From Rhizobium sp. EC-SD404 (GTDB lineage Bacteria; Pseudomonadota; Alphaproteobacteria; Rhizobiales; Rhizobiaceae): a stretch of 64,000 nucleotides of DNA. Below the pieces are notes generated by a model. That model was given only the letters and a program-made list of their open reading frames with translations, had not been told where the DNA came from and did no database searches. The stretch spans positions 3,209,890 to 3,273,889 of the forward strand of contig NZ_LR701459.1 of assembly GCF_902498825.1 (NCBI RefSeq). The letters run 5' to 3'. Made by a program: the position numbers and the translations under genes. Below are positions 19,425-29,962 of the stretch, one piece after another; within the stretch, counting starts at the first letter, position 1; each line of letters opens with the position of its first letter.

Positions 19425-19462
19425 ATTGTTATCCTGCCGTGGGCGCGCCCATGACCTGTCAT

Positions 19463-19560
19463 AGAGCAAATTCGCTTTCGCTCAATTGCTCTCGGTTTCT
19501 GATTTGCCGCGTTTCCAAAACGGTGAACCGGTATCCACTTCACCTGGAAACGCTTTCGAA
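19463..19560. repeat. Rhizobial-type palindromic intergenic element, copy 1
   Basis: Two consecutive stem-loops: AGAGCAA (19463-19469) with TTGCTCT (19486-19492), then GCGTTTCC (19509-19516) with GGAAACGC (19546-19553). The second loop carries GGTGAACCGGTATCCACTT, nearly identical to copy 2 upstream of guaB. A third perfect hairpin, TCGGGCCC/GGGCCCGA (19567-19587), follows. Elements of this make-up are widespread in Rhizobium and Brucella relatives. Confidence 0.8.
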
Positions 19561-19625
19561 CGCGCTTCGGGCCCATATCGGGCCCGAGAAAGAGGTGTTG
19601 CCGTCATCGCTGCCCTTGGCGGGCG

Positions 19626-20507
19626 TCAGGACGGGTCTTCGGCTTCCAACGATTCCAGAGGAACCGTCTCCGGTACCGCGCTCGTATCGTCGTTGCCTTC
19701 AGCCGGAGCAGTAGCACCGTTTGCCGGCTGATCGGAAGCGGCATCTGGCGCGCTGCCCGGTGCGAGGTCCGGCGCCAGCTCCTCAAGCGACAGCGGTGCG
19801 GCAGGCGGTGCTGCCGGCGGCTGGCTTGCCGGAGCCGTCGACGCGTCGGGATCATAGGCGGCGATCACTTCGAGCATGATTTCCGCACGCTCGGCGGAGG
19901 CCGGCGTCGCCTGACCATCGGACGCGATGCGGTCGAACCAGCCTTGAGCGGTCTCGATATCCTCGGCGCGCCATGCCGCAAGACCGAGCGCCTCGCGCGC
20001 AGAATGGCGCATAGCGTGCTCGTCGTTCTCAGCCAAATCGTTCACGACGGCGACGACATCGTCATAGGAGCCGTGATCGACGAGAAGATAGGCTGCCCTG
20101 ATCCGGGCGGCCTCACGGATGGCGATGGGAACCGACGTGTCATCGCCGATCGCGCGGAAATCGGCGACAGCCGCGTCGAAGTCCTCAGCCTCGGCCTTGA
20201 GCGTTGCGGCACGCATGCGCGCCAATACCGGATAGGAGCCGAAGCCTTCTTCCTCAAGCGCGCTCAGTGCGGTAAGCGCCTCTTCGGTGCGGCCTTCACG
20301 CGCATGGGTCAACGCTTCCAGGAAAGCGTCACCGGACTGCGAAGCTTGCTGCGAGCGCCAATAGTTATAGCCACCCCAGGCGGCAGTCGCCGCGATGATG
20401 ACGATGATGGCCGTGATGATCACCCAACCGAAACGGCTCCAGAAGGACCGCAGCCGCTCGGAGCGCACATCCTCGTTCACTTCACGGAAGAAACTGTCGT
20501 CAGCCAT
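19626..20507 (-). CDS. YfgM-like TPR membrane protein (TPR_21)
   Basis: A 293-residue protein from the ATG at 20507 (MADDSFFREVNEDVRSERL). An N-terminal cytoplasmic segment is followed by one transmembrane helix (GWVIITAIIVIIAATAAWGGY), then periplasmic TPR-like helices, and an Ala/Pro-rich acidic C-terminal tail that looks disordered. This is the layout of YfgM, the ancillary SecYEG subunit that hands proteins to periplasmic chaperones. In E. coli yfgM and bamB precede der; here der follows directly and bamB is absent from the window. Role by family; partner not shown. Confidence 0.82.
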   Translation of the reverse strand: MADDSFFREVNEDVRSERLRSFWSRFGWVIITAIIVIIAATAAWGGYNYWRSQQASQSGDAFLEALTHAREGRTEEALTALSALEEEGFGSYPVLARMRAATLKAEAEDFDAAVADFRAIGDDTSVPIAIREAARIRAAYLLVDHGSYDDVVAVVNDLAENDEHAMRHSAREALGLAAWRAEDIETAQGWFDRIASDGQATPASAERAEIMLEVIAAYDPDASTAPASQPPAAPPAAPLSLEELAPDLAPGSAPDAASDQPANGATAPAEGNDDTSAVPETVPLESLEAEDPS

Positions 20508-20697
20508 TCCAAATCCCGTCATGCAGCCGCGCAACGCTCAACCGGCGCCTGCCTTGGCATTCGCTTTCGCGCACCTGCCGATCCGCAGGCTTCGTTCGAA
20601 AGCACTCAAATTCGCACAAGCCGGCCTTCTAGACGATTTTGCGCGCCGTGTAAGGGGGCGATGCGGGTTTTAGCGCTGGAATGGCTCGATCGGGCTC

Positions 20698-21279
20698 TCA
20701 GCCGATCGGTGCGACCCCGATCAGCCAGAGATGCAACCGCCATACGAACAGGAGGTATAGCGCGATGCCGGCGACCAGCGCGATGATGTCTCCGCGCGAC
20801 GAAACGACGACCGGCAGGCGGGTCTCACCGGCACGCAGCCGCCGCTTCTCGGAAATGCGGTCGGCCACGGCCCAGGCCAGGAAGCTCGCGAACAGGATGA
20901 AGGACGCGAGGTCACCATTGGCGATCAGATGCGCGAGCGCCCAGATCTTCACGGCGAGCAGCATGGGGTGCTTGACCGCCGCCTTGATACGGCCGGTCGG
21001 CACCTGAGAGGCGACGAGAAGGATCATCGCCGGCAGCATCAGCAGAAGGGCAATATGCCGCGTCCAGATCGGCGGATCGTAAAGGATCGGCGCCGTCATG
21101 CGCGCCTGCCCGAACCCCCATACGAGGATCACGAAGCCGACGAGCGAGACGATCGTATAAAGGCCTTTCCAGGCCCCCTCGCCGCGCCTCGCAATGAAGT
21201 CGCGCCGAAAGTCCGGCGCGACGATGCGGGTCGAGTGTATGCCGAGGAAGATGACGATGCCGACGATCAACACGAACAC
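20698..21279 (-). CDS. NnrU-family integral membrane protein
   Basis: A 193-residue protein with five or six transmembrane helices. The start HSTRIVAPDFRRDFIARRGEGAWKGLY and the central WTRHIALLLMLPA and KHPMLLAVKIWALAHL motifs are typical of NnrU, a protein first seen near denitrification genes and related to isoprenylcysteine methyltransferase-like membrane enzymes. The start codon is GTG at 21279. No denitrification genes are in the window, so the role here is open. It lies 21 bases downstream of bacA on the same strand. Confidence 0.88.
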   Translation of the reverse strand: MFVLIVGIVIFLGIHSTRIVAPDFRRDFIARRGEGAWKGLYTIVSLVGFVILVWGFGQARMTAPILYDPPIWTRHIALLLMLPAMILLVASQVPTGRIKAAVKHPMLLAVKIWALAHLIANGDLASFILFASFLAWAVADRISEKRRLRAGETRLPVVVSSRGDIIALVAGIALYLLFVWRLHLWLIGVAPIG

Positions 21280-21300
21280 GATGGATCAGTCCTCTTCGAT

Positions 21301-22590
21301 TTATGCCGACGGCGTCAGTGGTGCCGGCGGCTCGGCCGCAGGGTTCGGGCCGTGCTCGGCGAGATATTTTTCGTCGATCGACGGCAGCTTACCACCGAAT
21401 ATCGCAGCTTCGAACGCGGCGAGACGTTTGTGGATCGACAACAGCTCGACGATCGTTGTCCAGGAGTTGATCAGGAACTGGAACGAGGACGAAACCTGGC
21501 CGAACGCCGTCAGTATCTGCTGCCAGATACCAAGCGTGATGGCACCGGCGACGACGGTCGGGACGAGGATGATGTTCAGGTAGATCGCATCCGCCTGGAT
21601 GTAGAATCCACGGGCGATGTTGAAATACATGTAGTGGAAATAGAGCCGGAAATAATTTCGGCGCACATTGCTGAACAGTTCACGGACTGTGGGCGGCTGT
21701 GCGCGCTCCGCGTTGTCTTCCCCGTAGACAAGCTCCTTCCGGTATGCCGCCTCGACGCGCTGGTTCCGGAATTCCAGTCCGGGCAGTTTGATGCCGACGA
21801 CCGCCAGGAGCACGGTTCCGAAGATCGACCAGAAGAGAAGCGCCGTGAACAGCGGCTTCGGGATCTGCCCGAGCAGCGGCACTTCGGTGATGTAGTCGGA
21901 CAGCACCCAAAGCACTGGCAAGAACGCAAACAGCGTCATGATGGCGTCGATCAGGGCGACGCCCAAGCCTTCCATGATTGCAGCGAAGCGCATCGTGTCT
22001 TCCTGAACACGCTGCGAAGCACCTTCGATGTGGCGCACGCGGGTCCAGAACGACATGTAGAAATCGTTCATCGCCTGGCGCCAGCGGAAGATGTAGTGGC
22101 TGACGAAGAACCGGACGGCCACGAAGATCGCCATGGACAGAAAGGCGATCTGCGCGAATTGCAGGATGAGAATGTAGAAATCCGCTTCCTGGACGTCGCC
22201 CTCGCCAGCCAGCGCGGTCTGGAACAGATCAAAGAACGGCCGGCGCCAGTTGTTCAGCGCGACGCTGATCTGCACCGAAAAATAGGTGGAGAAGATGATG
22301 AAGGCGGAGCCCAGTACCGACCAGGCCTGCCATGGATGCGGCGCGTACCAAGCCCAAAAGGCGGCAAACAGCGCAGTCGCCACTGCAAAGACCAGGTAAA
22401 ACCACATGAATTCGGGGGTGACGAAGTAACCCAGCCCAATGATCGGCGCGCTATCCGCGGGTGCGAATTGGAACCCGATCGCCTCTGCGATGCTGTCGCC
22501 GATCGTGTACCAGAAGGCAACGACGCAGGCGGTCCAGAGAAGAGCTGACAGAAAGAAGGGTTTCGGCTTCGGAAAGAAGGATTCGAACAC
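21301..22590 (-). CDS. bacA: Peptide transporter BacA/SbmA
   Basis: Inner-membrane proton-driven carrier that imports proline-rich and other antimicrobial peptides; in Sinorhizobium and Brucella it is needed for chronic host infection and for very-long-chain fatty acid modification of lipid A. The 429-residue protein carries the family marks FFPKPKPFFLSALLW, IEGASQRVQEDTMRFA and FSSSFQFLINSW-like residues (VSSSFQFLINSWTTIVEL), with about seven transmembrane helices. Translation starts at GTG 22590, with GAGG upstream. NnrU follows. The C-terminal tail is Pro/Ala-rich. Confidence 0.95.
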   Translation of the reverse strand: MFESFFPKPKPFFLSALLWTACVVAFWYTIGDSIAEAIGFQFAPADSAPIIGLGYFVTPEFMWFYLVFAVATALFAAFWAWYAPHPWQAWSVLGSAFIIFSTYFSVQISVALNNWRRPFFDLFQTALAGEGDVQEADFYILILQFAQIAFLSMAIFVAVRFFVSHYIFRWRQAMNDFYMSFWTRVRHIEGASQRVQEDTMRFAAIMEGLGVALIDAIMTLFAFLPVLWVLSDYITEVPLLGQIPKPLFTALLFWSIFGTVLLAVVGIKLPGLEFRNQRVEAAYRKELVYGEDNAERAQPPTVRELFSNVRRNYFRLYFHYMYFNIARGFYIQADAIYLNIILVPTVVAGAITLGIWQQILTAFGQVSSSFQFLINSWTTIVELLSIHKRLAAFEAAIFGGKLPSIDEKYLAEHGPNPAAEPPAPLTPSA

Positions 22591-22743
22591 GTGACCTCGG
22601 ACTGTCTAAGGTTGGACGGCCGCTTCTGTGGCCGGTCGCGACGCTAAGACACTTGCATGCGCACCGCAACGGACAACCCCAACCATGACAAAGGTTTAAT
22701 GTTGTCTTCCCCTGCGCAAATCGCGCCGGTTGGCGGGGCTTCA

Positions 22744-23904
22744 CTACGTCCGGGCTGACCGAAGGACGAGCGCGGCGGATACGAACAGCGCGAGTGCGGC
22801 AAGAAGACTGGCGAGAAGGTAATTGCCCGACCAATCCGCAAGGTAACCGGCCACCAACGGCCCGATGATCTGCCCTATGCCGAAGGCTGCGGTCATGAAT
22901 GCCAGAATGCGGCGCTGACTGTCGGGCGCGAGCGATCGTGCGAACTGCAGACCGTAAGCGGTGATCACCACGAAGGTCGCGCCGAGCAGCAGACCGCCGA
23001 CGAGCGGACCGAACGGCAATGGCAAAAGCACGCTGGCTGCCACCCCCGCCGCTTCGACCAGACAGCCCGCCGCCATCACCGTCGCGATGCCGAACCTTTT
23101 GACGAAAGGCTGAGCGGCTGCCACCGACACGGCGGCCGCAAGCCCGGTCAGAAGCCATACCAGCGCTTCGAAACCGACGCTGCCGCCGTCCGAACGGATG
23201 ATCGCGATCAGGAACGTGGCGGTGACGATGTAGCCGAAACCGAAGATACCGTAGCCGGCGGTGAGCGCGACGAGACGCGGCGACCAGTTCAGGGGCGGTT
23301 CCCGCCGGCCTGTGCCGCCGGCGGGTGGCACCGGCGCTGGCAGGAAGGCGAGGGCAAAGACCAAGCCGCACGCTGACAAGGCGGCCATCGCCAGCCAGGA
23401 TTGCACGGAGCCCTGCCCCGCGAAACCGAGAGCGCCCACAAGGACGGCCGACAGCGCCATGCCGATGCCGACCCCGCCGAAATGCACCGATTGCACGATT
23501 GGCTTTCCGGCGCGCGCGCCATGGCCGAGCACGATGCCAGCGGAAAAGATCATCAGGAACGCGCTTGCCATGCCGGCCGCAAAACGCAGCAGCGCAAAAG
23601 CGGCGACGTCGTCCACCATTGCCATAGCTGCCAGCAGCGCCGTGTTCGCGGCGACCGAGCCGAGCGCGATGCGCCGTTCATGTCCTGCGGCCCAGCCGAA
23701 AGCAGCGAGGACCGCGCCGACAAGATATCCGGCGTAATTGGCGGATGCGATGATGCCCGCCTGCGCAGCGTCGATCCCGAGTTCCGCCATCATCTGGGGC
23801 AGGATCGGGGTGAAGGCAAAGCGGCCGATCCCCATGCCGACGGCCATCGTCACCATGCCGGCAAGCGCAATCCGCCACAGCGGCTGCGACGTGGCGTTCG
23901 TCAT
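22744..23904 (-). CDS. Major facilitator transporter, YbfB/YjiJ family
   Basis: A 386-residue, 12-helix MFS carrier from the ATG at 23904 (MTNATSQPLWRIALAGM). The family start GMGIGRFAFTPILPQMM is the hallmark of the YbfB/YjiJ group, and HFGGVGIGMALSAVLVGAL marks the loop between helices 4 and 5. Substrate unknown; relatives are annotated as general efflux or sugar/arabinose-efflux-like carriers. It follows the UDP-xylose synthase gene by 11 bases and is probably in the same transcript. Confidence 0.88.
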   Translation of the reverse strand: MTNATSQPLWRIALAGMVTMAVGMGIGRFAFTPILPQMMAELGIDAAQAGIIASANYAGYLVGAVLAAFGWAAGHERRIALGSVAANTALLAAMAMVDDVAAFALLRFAAGMASAFLMIFSAGIVLGHGARAGKPIVQSVHFGGVGIGMALSAVLVGALGFAGQGSVQSWLAMAALSACGLVFALAFLPAPVPPAGGTGRREPPLNWSPRLVALTAGYGIFGFGYIVTATFLIAIIRSDGGSVGFEALVWLLTGLAAAVSVAAAQPFVKRFGIATVMAAGCLVEAAGVAASVLLPLPFGPLVGGLLLGATFVVITAYGLQFARSLAPDSQRRILAFMTAAFGIGQIIGPLVAGYLADWSGNYLLASLLAALALFVSAALVLRSART

Positions 23905-23915
23905 CGCGGTGTCCG

Positions 23916-24875
23916 TTACTGCGCTTCGAGCTGGCGGAAGTAATCGATCGTACGTTGCATGCCTTCTTCCAACGTCACTTTCGGCTCCCAGCCGAGCGTC
24001 GTGCGGGCACGGGTGATATCCGGCTGGCGCTGCTTCGGGTCGTCGGTCGGAAGCGGCTTGTATTCGATGGTGGAAGCCGAGCCCGACATCGCGACCGCCC
24101 GTTCGGCGAGTTCCCGGATCGTCATTTCGCGCGGGTTGCCGATATTGATGGGGCCCGTCACGGTCTCGTCGGTGTTCATGAGGCGGACGAGGCCATCGAT
24201 CAGGTCGTCGACATAACAGAACGAGCGGGTCTGCGATCCATCGCCATAGAGCGTGATGGGCGCGCCGCGCAGCGCCTGGATGATGAAATTGGACACGACG
24301 CGGCCGTCGGCCGGGTGCATGCGCGGGCCATAGGTGTTGAAGATGCGCGCCACCTTGATGGCGAGGCCCATCTGGCGGTGATAATCGAAGAACAGCGTCT
24401 CGGCGCAGCGTTTGCCTTCGTCGTAGCAGGAGCGCGGGCCGATCGGATTGACGTTGCCCCAATAGTCCTCCGTCTGCGGATGGACGCTCGGATCGCCATA
24501 GACCTCGCTGGTCGACGCCTGGAGGATCTTGCACTTCAGCCGCTTGGCGAGCCCGAGCATGTTGATCGCGCCATGCACCGAGGTCTTGGTCGTCTGCACC
24601 GGGTCGTGCTGGTAGTGGATCGGCGAGGCAGGACACGCCAGATTGTAGATCTCGTCGACTTCCACATAGAGCGGGAACGTCACGTCGTGGCGCAGGAACT
24701 CGAAGCGCGGATTGGCGTGGAGATGGTCGATGTTGCGCTTCGAACCGGTGAAGAGGTTGTCGAGGCACAGCACTTCGTGGCCTTCGTCAAGCAGCCGGTC
24801 CGTCAGGTGCGAGCCGAGGAAACCGGCTCCGCCGGTGATGAGGATACGCTTGCGGCTGTCCATCAGTCTCGGCAT
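23916..24875 (-). CDS. UDP-glucuronate decarboxylase (UDP-xylose synthase)
   Basis: Extended short-chain dehydrogenase of about 319 residues. It converts UDP-glucuronate to UDP-xylose with bound [20 protein letters not shown] is the Rossmann loop, [19 protein letters not shown] is diagnostic of UXS enzymes, and SCYDEGKR contains the catalytic YxxxK. The ATG at 24875 ([10 protein letters not shown]) lies one base after the stop of the upstream glycosyltransferase gene; an alternative ATG is at 24863. UDP-xylose made here could feed polysaccharide or LPS glycosylation by that glycosyltransferase. Confidence 0.94.
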   Translation of the reverse strand: MPRLMDSRKRILITGGAGFLGSHLTDRLLDEGHEVLCLDNLFTGSKRNIDHLHANPRFEFLRHDVTFPLYVEVDEIYNLACPASPIHYQHDPVQTTKTSVHGAINMLGLAKRLKCKILQASTSEVYGDPSVHPQTEDYWGNVNPIGPRSCYDEGKRCAETLFFDYHRQMGLAIKVARIFNTYGPRMHPADGRVVSNFIIQALRGAPITLYGDGSQTRSFCYVDDLIDGLVRLMNTDETVTGPINIGNPREMTIRELAERAVAMSGSASTIEYKPLPTDDPKQRQPDITRARTTLGWEPKVTLEEGMQRTIDYFRQLEAQ

Positions 24876-24876
24876 G

Positions 24877-26007
24877 TCATCGTGTCCTCTTTTGCAGTTC
24901 GTCGGCGGGCGCGCCCGCCCATTCGGCAAGCAAAGCCTCGGTGATGGCGCGTTCCGTCAGGTTCGAAAGGGCGTGCGCGCGGGCGGCAAGCGCCATGGCA
25001 TGAAGCCGCTCTTTGTCGGCGAGTGCGGCCACGACGCTCTCGACCGCTCGTGCTTCCTCGTCCGGATAATAGACGAGGCAATGGCGGTCTACCTCGAGCG
25101 GGCAGTATCTATCGATGGTCGGCGCGTTGACGAGCGGAACCGAACCCGCGATCGCCGCCTCCATGTGGCGGTAGCAATCCCAGCCGAGCCCTTCCGGCGA
25201 GAGCGTGATCCAAGCCTTGGCGCAGCGCGCCATGAAAGCATCGAGCGGCAAGCGGCCTTCGGGCACATCGACCGTCACGCCTGCGGCGCGCAAGGCTTCG
25301 ATCAAGGCAGGCATGCGGGACCGAACATGGCTGTTGCCGTCGATGCCGCCGGCAAAGAACACATCTGACGTCTTCTCTGCGCCGAATGCTCCGTTCGCCG
25401 CCTCGGTCTGCTGCCGGTTCAGGCCGAGACCGATCGGCTTCAGCTTGGCGAGGCGCTTCAGCCAACGCGGCTTGCGGCGGAAGCTTGCGCCCGGAAGCCG
25501 CCGATGGCCGGATCCGTAGAAGGCCTGCCAATGATCCACCGGCAGCTCGCGCTTGTAATAGGCGTCGGCCTTGTCGATCCATGCGAAGTGGTGGTTCGGA
25601 ATGCCGAAACTGTCGGAACGGTCGATCGCGATGAGCGGCTTCAACGCAATGAAGCGCAGGAGCTCGAAGAAGAGCGGGCTTGTCAGGGCGCCCCAAAGCG
25701 ACCGCACGTCGCCGCGAAACAGCGTGAATTTCAGCGCCGCCAGAAACGAGCGCGGCTGCCAGCCGGCGTAGAATGGCGGGTGTACGACGATCAGGCGGTA
25801 TTGGCCACTCAGCATGGCCCTGCGGATCGCCATAACACCGCGAAGACCGAGAAAGGGTCGGCCCTGACGCAGGTCGGCGCGGTAGCTGACGTAGTAGGCG
25901 TCGGTGCGCTCGGGCATCGCCCAATGGAACAGGCCGGTTTCGCCAATCTCCAGAACATCCCGCTTGGGAGCAGCATCCAGCCCATTGTCGACGTCGAATT
26001 CCGGCAC
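24877..26007 (-). CDS. GT-B glycosyltransferase-like protein
   Basis: A 376-residue protein starting at GTG 26007. The C-terminal half has features of GT-B glycosyltransferases: [54 protein letters not shown] and a final helix pair. The N-terminal half contains [27 protein letters not shown], seen in exostosin- and spore-coat-like glycosyltransferases. It is translationally linked to the UXS gene (one base apart), so a xylosyl transfer step on a surface glycan is a reasonable guess, not shown. A 266-base region separates it from the divergent terC gene. Confidence 0.75.
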   Translation of the reverse strand: MPEFDVDNGLDAAPKRDVLEIGETGLFHWAMPERTDAYYVSYRADLRQGRPFLGLRGVMAIRRAMLSGQYRLIVVHPPFYAGWQPRSFLAALKFTLFRGDVRSLWGALTSPLFFELLRFIALKPLIAIDRSDSFGIPNHHFAWIDKADAYYKRELPVDHWQAFYGSGHRRLPGASFRRKPRWLKRLAKLKPIGLGLNRQQTEAANGAFGAEKTSDVFFAGGIDGNSHVRSRMPALIEALRAAGVTVDVPEGRLPLDAFMARCAKAWITLSPEGLGWDCYRHMEAAIAGSVPLVNAPTIDRYCPLEVDRHCLVYYPDEEARAVESVVAALADKERLHAMALAARAHALSNLTERAITEALLAEWAGAPADELQKRTR

Positions 26008-26273
26008 CTGGCCTCTCCACCTGCAGCGGCGCCCTTCTACCGGATTGGACGAACCAAGGCGATGACGAAATCACCGACCATCGACACGCGCAGTTGCACG
26101 CAACCAATTCGCAACCATTCACGAAAAATTTCGACAGTCCCTCTTGAACCTCGCGGGGCGCACCGTTATTTGCCGCCCTGTAACGCAGCTCCGGGCCCCT
26201 CTGGCGATAGCTACCGACCCACTTCGTGATGTCGGGCTGCACCAACCAACCTTTGGGTCGGCGGCGTTATATC

Positions 26274-27302
26274 ATGGACTTTCTAATCTACGACTTTCTA
26301 GGTCAGCCACTATGGATGTGGCTCGGCTTCGTCGCACTCGTCATGGCTCTTCTTGCCTTCGACCTCGGCGTTCTGCACAAGGACACCCACGAGATCGAAA
26401 TGAAGGAGAGCCTTTGGCTTTCCGCCTTTTACATCACCCTCGGTCTGCTCTTCGGCGGCTTCGTCTGGTACCAGCTCGGCCCGCAGTCGGGCATGGAGTA
26501 TCTGACCGGCTTCGTTGTCGAGAAGAGCCTCGCGATGGACAACATCTTCGTCATCGCGATGATCTTCTCCTATTTCGCGATCCCTCGTCAGTATCAGCAC
26601 CGCGTGCTTCTCTACGGTATTCTCGGCGTGATCATCCTGCGTGGCATCATGATTGCCGCCGGTGCCGCCATCGTCGAGAATTTCGAGTGGGTGCTCTACC
26701 TCTTCGCCGCGTTCCTGGTCTTCACCGGCGTGAAGATGCTGTTTGCATCCGATCACGGCTATGATGTCGCGAGCAATCCCGTTCTGAAGTTCATGCGCAA
26801 ACGTTTCCGCGTAACGGATGAACTGCACGGCCACAACTTCGTGGTGAAGCAGGAAGACCCGAAGACCGGCAAGCTGAAGACCTTTGCCACGCCGCTTCTC
26901 CTGGCGCTGGTTCTCGTCGAAATCGCCGACGTCATCTTCGCCGTCGACTCCATCCCCGCGATCTTCGCGATCACGACCGACCCGTATATCGTCTACACGT
27001 CGAACATCTTCGCGATCCTAGGCCTGCGTGCGCTCTATTTCGCACTCTCGGCGATGATCCACCGCTTCGTGTACCTGAAATACGCTCTGTCGATCGTGCT
27101 GATCTTCATCGGCTCGAAGGTCTTCCTGGCCGACATGCTGGGTCTTGCCAAGATCCCGCCGGCGGTGTCGCTTTCGATAACGCTTGGCATCCTGCTGACG
27201 GGTATCTTCGCGTCGCTCTGGGTGACCCGCAAGGAAGAGCGCGAAGAGGCACCTGCCGCCGATTCGCCGGAAGCCAACCCGGCCGAGAATTTCGGCCGCT
27301 AA
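26274..27302 (+). CDS. TerC/Alx-family membrane protein (metal exporter type)
   Basis: Integral membrane protein of 342 residues with about nine helices, from the ATG at 26274 (MDFLIYDFLGQPLWMWLG). The family motifs are ALLAFDLGVLHK, VVEKSLAMDNIFVIAMIF and LVLVEIADVIFAVDSIPAIFA, with conserved acidic residues inside helices that coordinate metal. Alx and related proteins export manganese or handle tellurite stress. A long AT-richer leader (26008-26273) precedes the gene; the 8-base arms CCGACCCA and TGGGTCGG in it could form a stem in the mRNA. A strong terminator follows. Confidence 0.93.
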   Translation: MDFLIYDFLGQPLWMWLGFVALVMALLAFDLGVLHKDTHEIEMKESLWLSAFYITLGLLFGGFVWYQLGPQSGMEYLTGFVVEKSLAMDNIFVIAMIFSYFAIPRQYQHRVLLYGILGVIILRGIMIAAGAAIVENFEWVLYLFAAFLVFTGVKMLFASDHGYDVASNPVLKFMRKRFRVTDELHGHNFVVKQEDPKTGKLKTFATPLLLALVLVEIADVIFAVDSIPAIFAITTDPYIVYTSNIFAILGLRALYFALSAMIHRFVYLKYALSIVLIFIGSKVFLADMLGLAKIPPAVSLSITLGILLTGIFASLWVTRKEEREEAPAADSPEANPAENFGR

Positions 27303-27328
27303 GCGGACGCGAGATCATCGAAAACAGG

Positions 27329-27358
27329 AAGGGCGCGGCCTCTGGCTGCGCCCTTTTT
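27329..27358 (+). terminator. Intrinsic terminator between terC and copA
   Basis: A 12-bp stem with a three-base loop: AAGGGCGCGGCC pairs with GGCTGCGCCCTT (one G-T wobble), followed by TTT on the plus strand. It sits between two convergent genes and could stop transcripts from both sides. Confidence 0.85.
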
Positions 27359-27368
27359 CCGTTGCCGG

Positions 27369-29861
27369 TCAGGCGCTGATGGCGAAGCGGCGAAGGCGCA
27401 GCGCGTTGGCAAGCACGAAGACGCTGGAAAGCGCCATGGCCCCGGCCGCCAGGATCGGCGAAAGCAATATCCCGAAAGCCGGGTAAAGCGCGCCCGCGGC
27501 AACGGGGATGAGCGCTGCATTGTAGGCAAATGCCCAGAACAGGTTCTCGCGGATGTTGCGCATCGTTGCCCGAGACAGGGCAATCGCGGTCGGAACGCCC
27601 GTGAGACGGCCCGAGACCAGAACAACATCGGCGGCCTCGATCGCGATGTCCGAGCCGGTGCCGATCGCAATGCCCACATCCGCCTCGGCGAGCGCCGGCG
27701 CATCGTTGATCCCGTCGCCGACATAGGCAACACGTTCGCCGCCGGCTTTCAGTCTGCGGACCGCCTCCACCTTGCCGTCCGGCAGGACTTCGGCGACCAC
27801 GTCGTCGATACCGAGTTGCCGCGCGACCGTTTCGGCGGTCCTGCGGTTGTCGCCGGTGATCATAACCACCTTCAGCCCCAGCGCGTGCATCGCGCGGATC
27901 GCACCGGGCGTCGACGGCTTGATCGGGTCTGCCACTGCCACGATTGCCGCCAGCCGCCTGTCGATCGCGGCATAGAGTGGGCTCTTCCCTTCACCGGCAA
28001 GCCGGCCGGCGATTTCGGCGAACTGCCCCACGTCGAGCCCGAGGCTCGCCATGAACCGATCGGCGCCGATTTCGACGCGGCGCCCTCCCGCAACGGCGCG
28101 GACTCCGAAGCCGGTGACACTCTCGAAGGACGCGACCGCTGGCAGTTGTAGCTCTTCCGCTTCGGCGGCCTCCACGATGGCACGCGCGATCGGATGCTCC
28201 GACCGCGCTTCGACCGCTGCGATGAGAGACAGGATTTCACTACGTGCGAACCCATCGGCTGTCTGAAGATCGGTAAGCGCGGGCCTGCCCTCGGTCAGCG
28301 TGCCGGTCTTGTCGAGCGCGACAACGCGGGCGTCCTTCAGGCTTTGCAGTGCCTCGCCCTGCCGGAAGAGAACGCCGAGTTCCGCCCCCCTGCCCGTGCC
28401 GACCATGATGGAGGTGGGCGTGGCCAGGCCCATGGCGCAGGGACATGCGATGATGAGCACCGCGACCGCATTGACCAGCGCGAAACTCGTGGCCGGCTCA
28501 GGCCCGAAGATCAGCCAGACCAGAAATGTCAGCGCCGCGGCGAGCATCACTGCCGGCACGAACCAGAGCGTGACGCGGTCGACCAGAGCCTGGATCGGCA
28601 GCTTGGAGCCCTGCGCCTCTTGCACCATGCGGATGATCTGCGCGAGCATCGTGTCGCGACCGATCGCCGTGGCGCGCACCGTCAGGGCGCCCGTCTGGTT
28701 GATGGTACCGCCCACCACGGCGTCTCCCGGTTTCTTTGCGACCGGCACGGGCTCGCCGGTCAGCATCGATTCGTCGACGAAGGAGCCGCCTTCGACCACC
28801 TTGCCATCGACAGCGAGCCGTTCGCCGGGCCGCACCTCGACGAGGTCGCCGAGGCGAATTTCGGAGGCATCCAGTTCAACCGTCTTGCCGTCGCGACGGA
28901 TCCGCGCCGTCTTCGGCTGCAGGCCGACGAGCCGCTTGATGGCATCCGACGTCCGGCCCTTGGCGCGCGCTTCCAGATAGCGGCCAGTGAGGACCAGCGT
29001 GACGATGACGGCGGCGGCTTCGAAATAGACGTTGACGGTGCCGGCCGGTAAGAGCTGCGGCGCGAGTGTCGCGACGAGCGAATAGGAGAAGGCGGCAAAC
29101 GTGCCGACGGCGACCAGCGAATTCATGTCCGGCGCGCCCTTGAAAAGCACAGGCAGGCCGATGCGGTAGAAGCGCAGGCCGGGCCAGAAGAGCACGATGG
29201 CGGTCAGCACAAGCTGGATCTGCCAGCTCGCCTGCATGCCGATCGTCCCCGTCACCCAATCGTGGATGGCCGGCACCGTGTGGGAGCCCATCTCCAGGAC
29301 AAACACCGGGAGCGTCAGCGCTGCCGCAATCAACAAGTCACGCTTCAGGGCAAGCCGCTCCACATCGCGACGTGCCGCGTGGTCTTCGGCATCCGTGTCA
29401 CCTTGCAGCAGATGCGCCTCGTAACCGGCCCCATCGATGGCGGCGATCAGGTCCTCGGTTCGTACGGTTGGATCGGCTGTAACAGCGGCCCGCTCGCTGG
29501 CGAGATTGACGGAAGCTGCCCGAACGCCGGGCAGGACGGTGAGCGCCCGTTCGACCCGCGCGACGCAGGAGGCGCATGTCATGCCGTCGACGGCAAGTTC
29601 ATGCCGTGCGACAGGCACCTCGTAGCCTGCATCCTCGATGGCTGCGACCAAGGCTCCGCGATCGACTTGGCCCTGCAGCGATATATCGGCGCGTTCGGTC
29701 GCCAAATTCACATGGGCTGCGGTCACGCCTTCGACACGGGCGAGCGCTTTTTCGACACGGCCCACACAAGAGGCGCAGGTCATGCCGACGACGGGGATCG
29801 TCAATTTCTGCACCGACGCTCCGTTCGCTGCGGTGGCGCGCAATTCCTGCAACGCGGACAT
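27369..29861 (-). CDS. copA: Copper-exporting P1B-type ATPase
   Basis: 830 residues. Two N-terminal heavy-metal-binding domains carry GMTCASC (about residues 27-33 and 93-99); eight membrane helices follow with the copper-path motif [11 protein letters not shown]. The phosphorylation site DKTGTLTEG, the TGDNRRTAE hinge and [16 protein letters not shown] complete a type IB-1 Cu(I) exporter. It moves Cu(I) from cytoplasm to periplasm. The ATG at 29861 has AAGGAG upstream. It is transcribed away from the chaperone-DUF305-cueR operon, and a CueR-type operator stands 35 bases upstream of its start. Confidence 0.96.
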   Translation of the reverse strand: MSALQELRATAANGASVQKLTIPVVGMTCASCVGRVEKALARVEGVTAAHVNLATERADISLQGQVDRGALVAAIEDAGYEVPVARHELAVDGMTCASCVARVERALTVLPGVRAASVNLASERAAVTADPTVRTEDLIAAIDGAGYEAHLLQGDTDAEDHAARRDVERLALKRDLLIAAALTLPVFVLEMGSHTVPAIHDWVTGTIGMQASWQIQLVLTAIVLFWPGLRFYRIGLPVLFKGAPDMNSLVAVGTFAAFSYSLVATLAPQLLPAGTVNVYFEAAAVIVTLVLTGRYLEARAKGRTSDAIKRLVGLQPKTARIRRDGKTVELDASEIRLGDLVEVRPGERLAVDGKVVEGGSFVDESMLTGEPVPVAKKPGDAVVGGTINQTGALTVRATAIGRDTMLAQIIRMVQEAQGSKLPIQALVDRVTLWFVPAVMLAAALTFLVWLIFGPEPATSFALVNAVAVLIIACPCAMGLATPTSIMVGTGRGAELGVLFRQGEALQSLKDARVVALDKTGTLTEGRPALTDLQTADGFARSEILSLIAAVEARSEHPIARAIVEAAEAEELQLPAVASFESVTGFGVRAVAGGRRVEIGADRFMASLGLDVGQFAEIAGRLAGEGKSPLYAAIDRRLAAIVAVADPIKPSTPGAIRAMHALGLKVVMITGDNRRTAETVARQLGIDDVVAEVLPDGKVEAVRRLKAGGERVAYVGDGINDAPALAEADVGIAIGTGSDIAIEAADVVLVSGRLTGVPTAIALSRATMRNIRENLFWAFAYNAALIPVAAGALYPAFGILLSPILAAGAMALSSVFVLANALRLRRFAISA

Positions 29862-29895
29862 GATGCCTGCTCCTTCTGGAAACTCGATTGCTCCC

Positions 29896-29926
29896 TATGT
29901 GGGGTTTCCAGTCGATGGAAGGTCAA
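29896..29926 (-). promoter_or_regulatory. CueR-type operator/promoter for copA
   Basis: On the minus strand a -35 TTGACC (29921-29926) and a -10 CACATA (29896-29901) are held 19 bases apart, the overlong spacer typical of MerR-family promoters. The spacer contains the dyad CTTCCA-tcgac-TGGAAA, close to known CueR sites. Its twin faces the other way 37 bases along. Confidence 0.85.
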
Positions 29927-29962
29927 GGACCAACGGCCGAAATACCCTGCCGACGAACGTGC

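Noticed and set aside
17928..19454. A 508-codon plus-strand open frame
   Set aside because: Exact antisense of der, whose GTPase motifs are unmistakable.
20929..22548. A 539-codon plus-strand open frame
   Set aside because: Antisense of NnrU and BacA; Asp/Arg/His-rich composition typical of a shadow in high-GC DNA.
22576..22600. A tRNA T-arm-like sequence (GTTCGAATCC on the minus strand)
   Set aside because: It encodes the first codons of bacA, and no acceptor, D or anticodon arm can be built around it.
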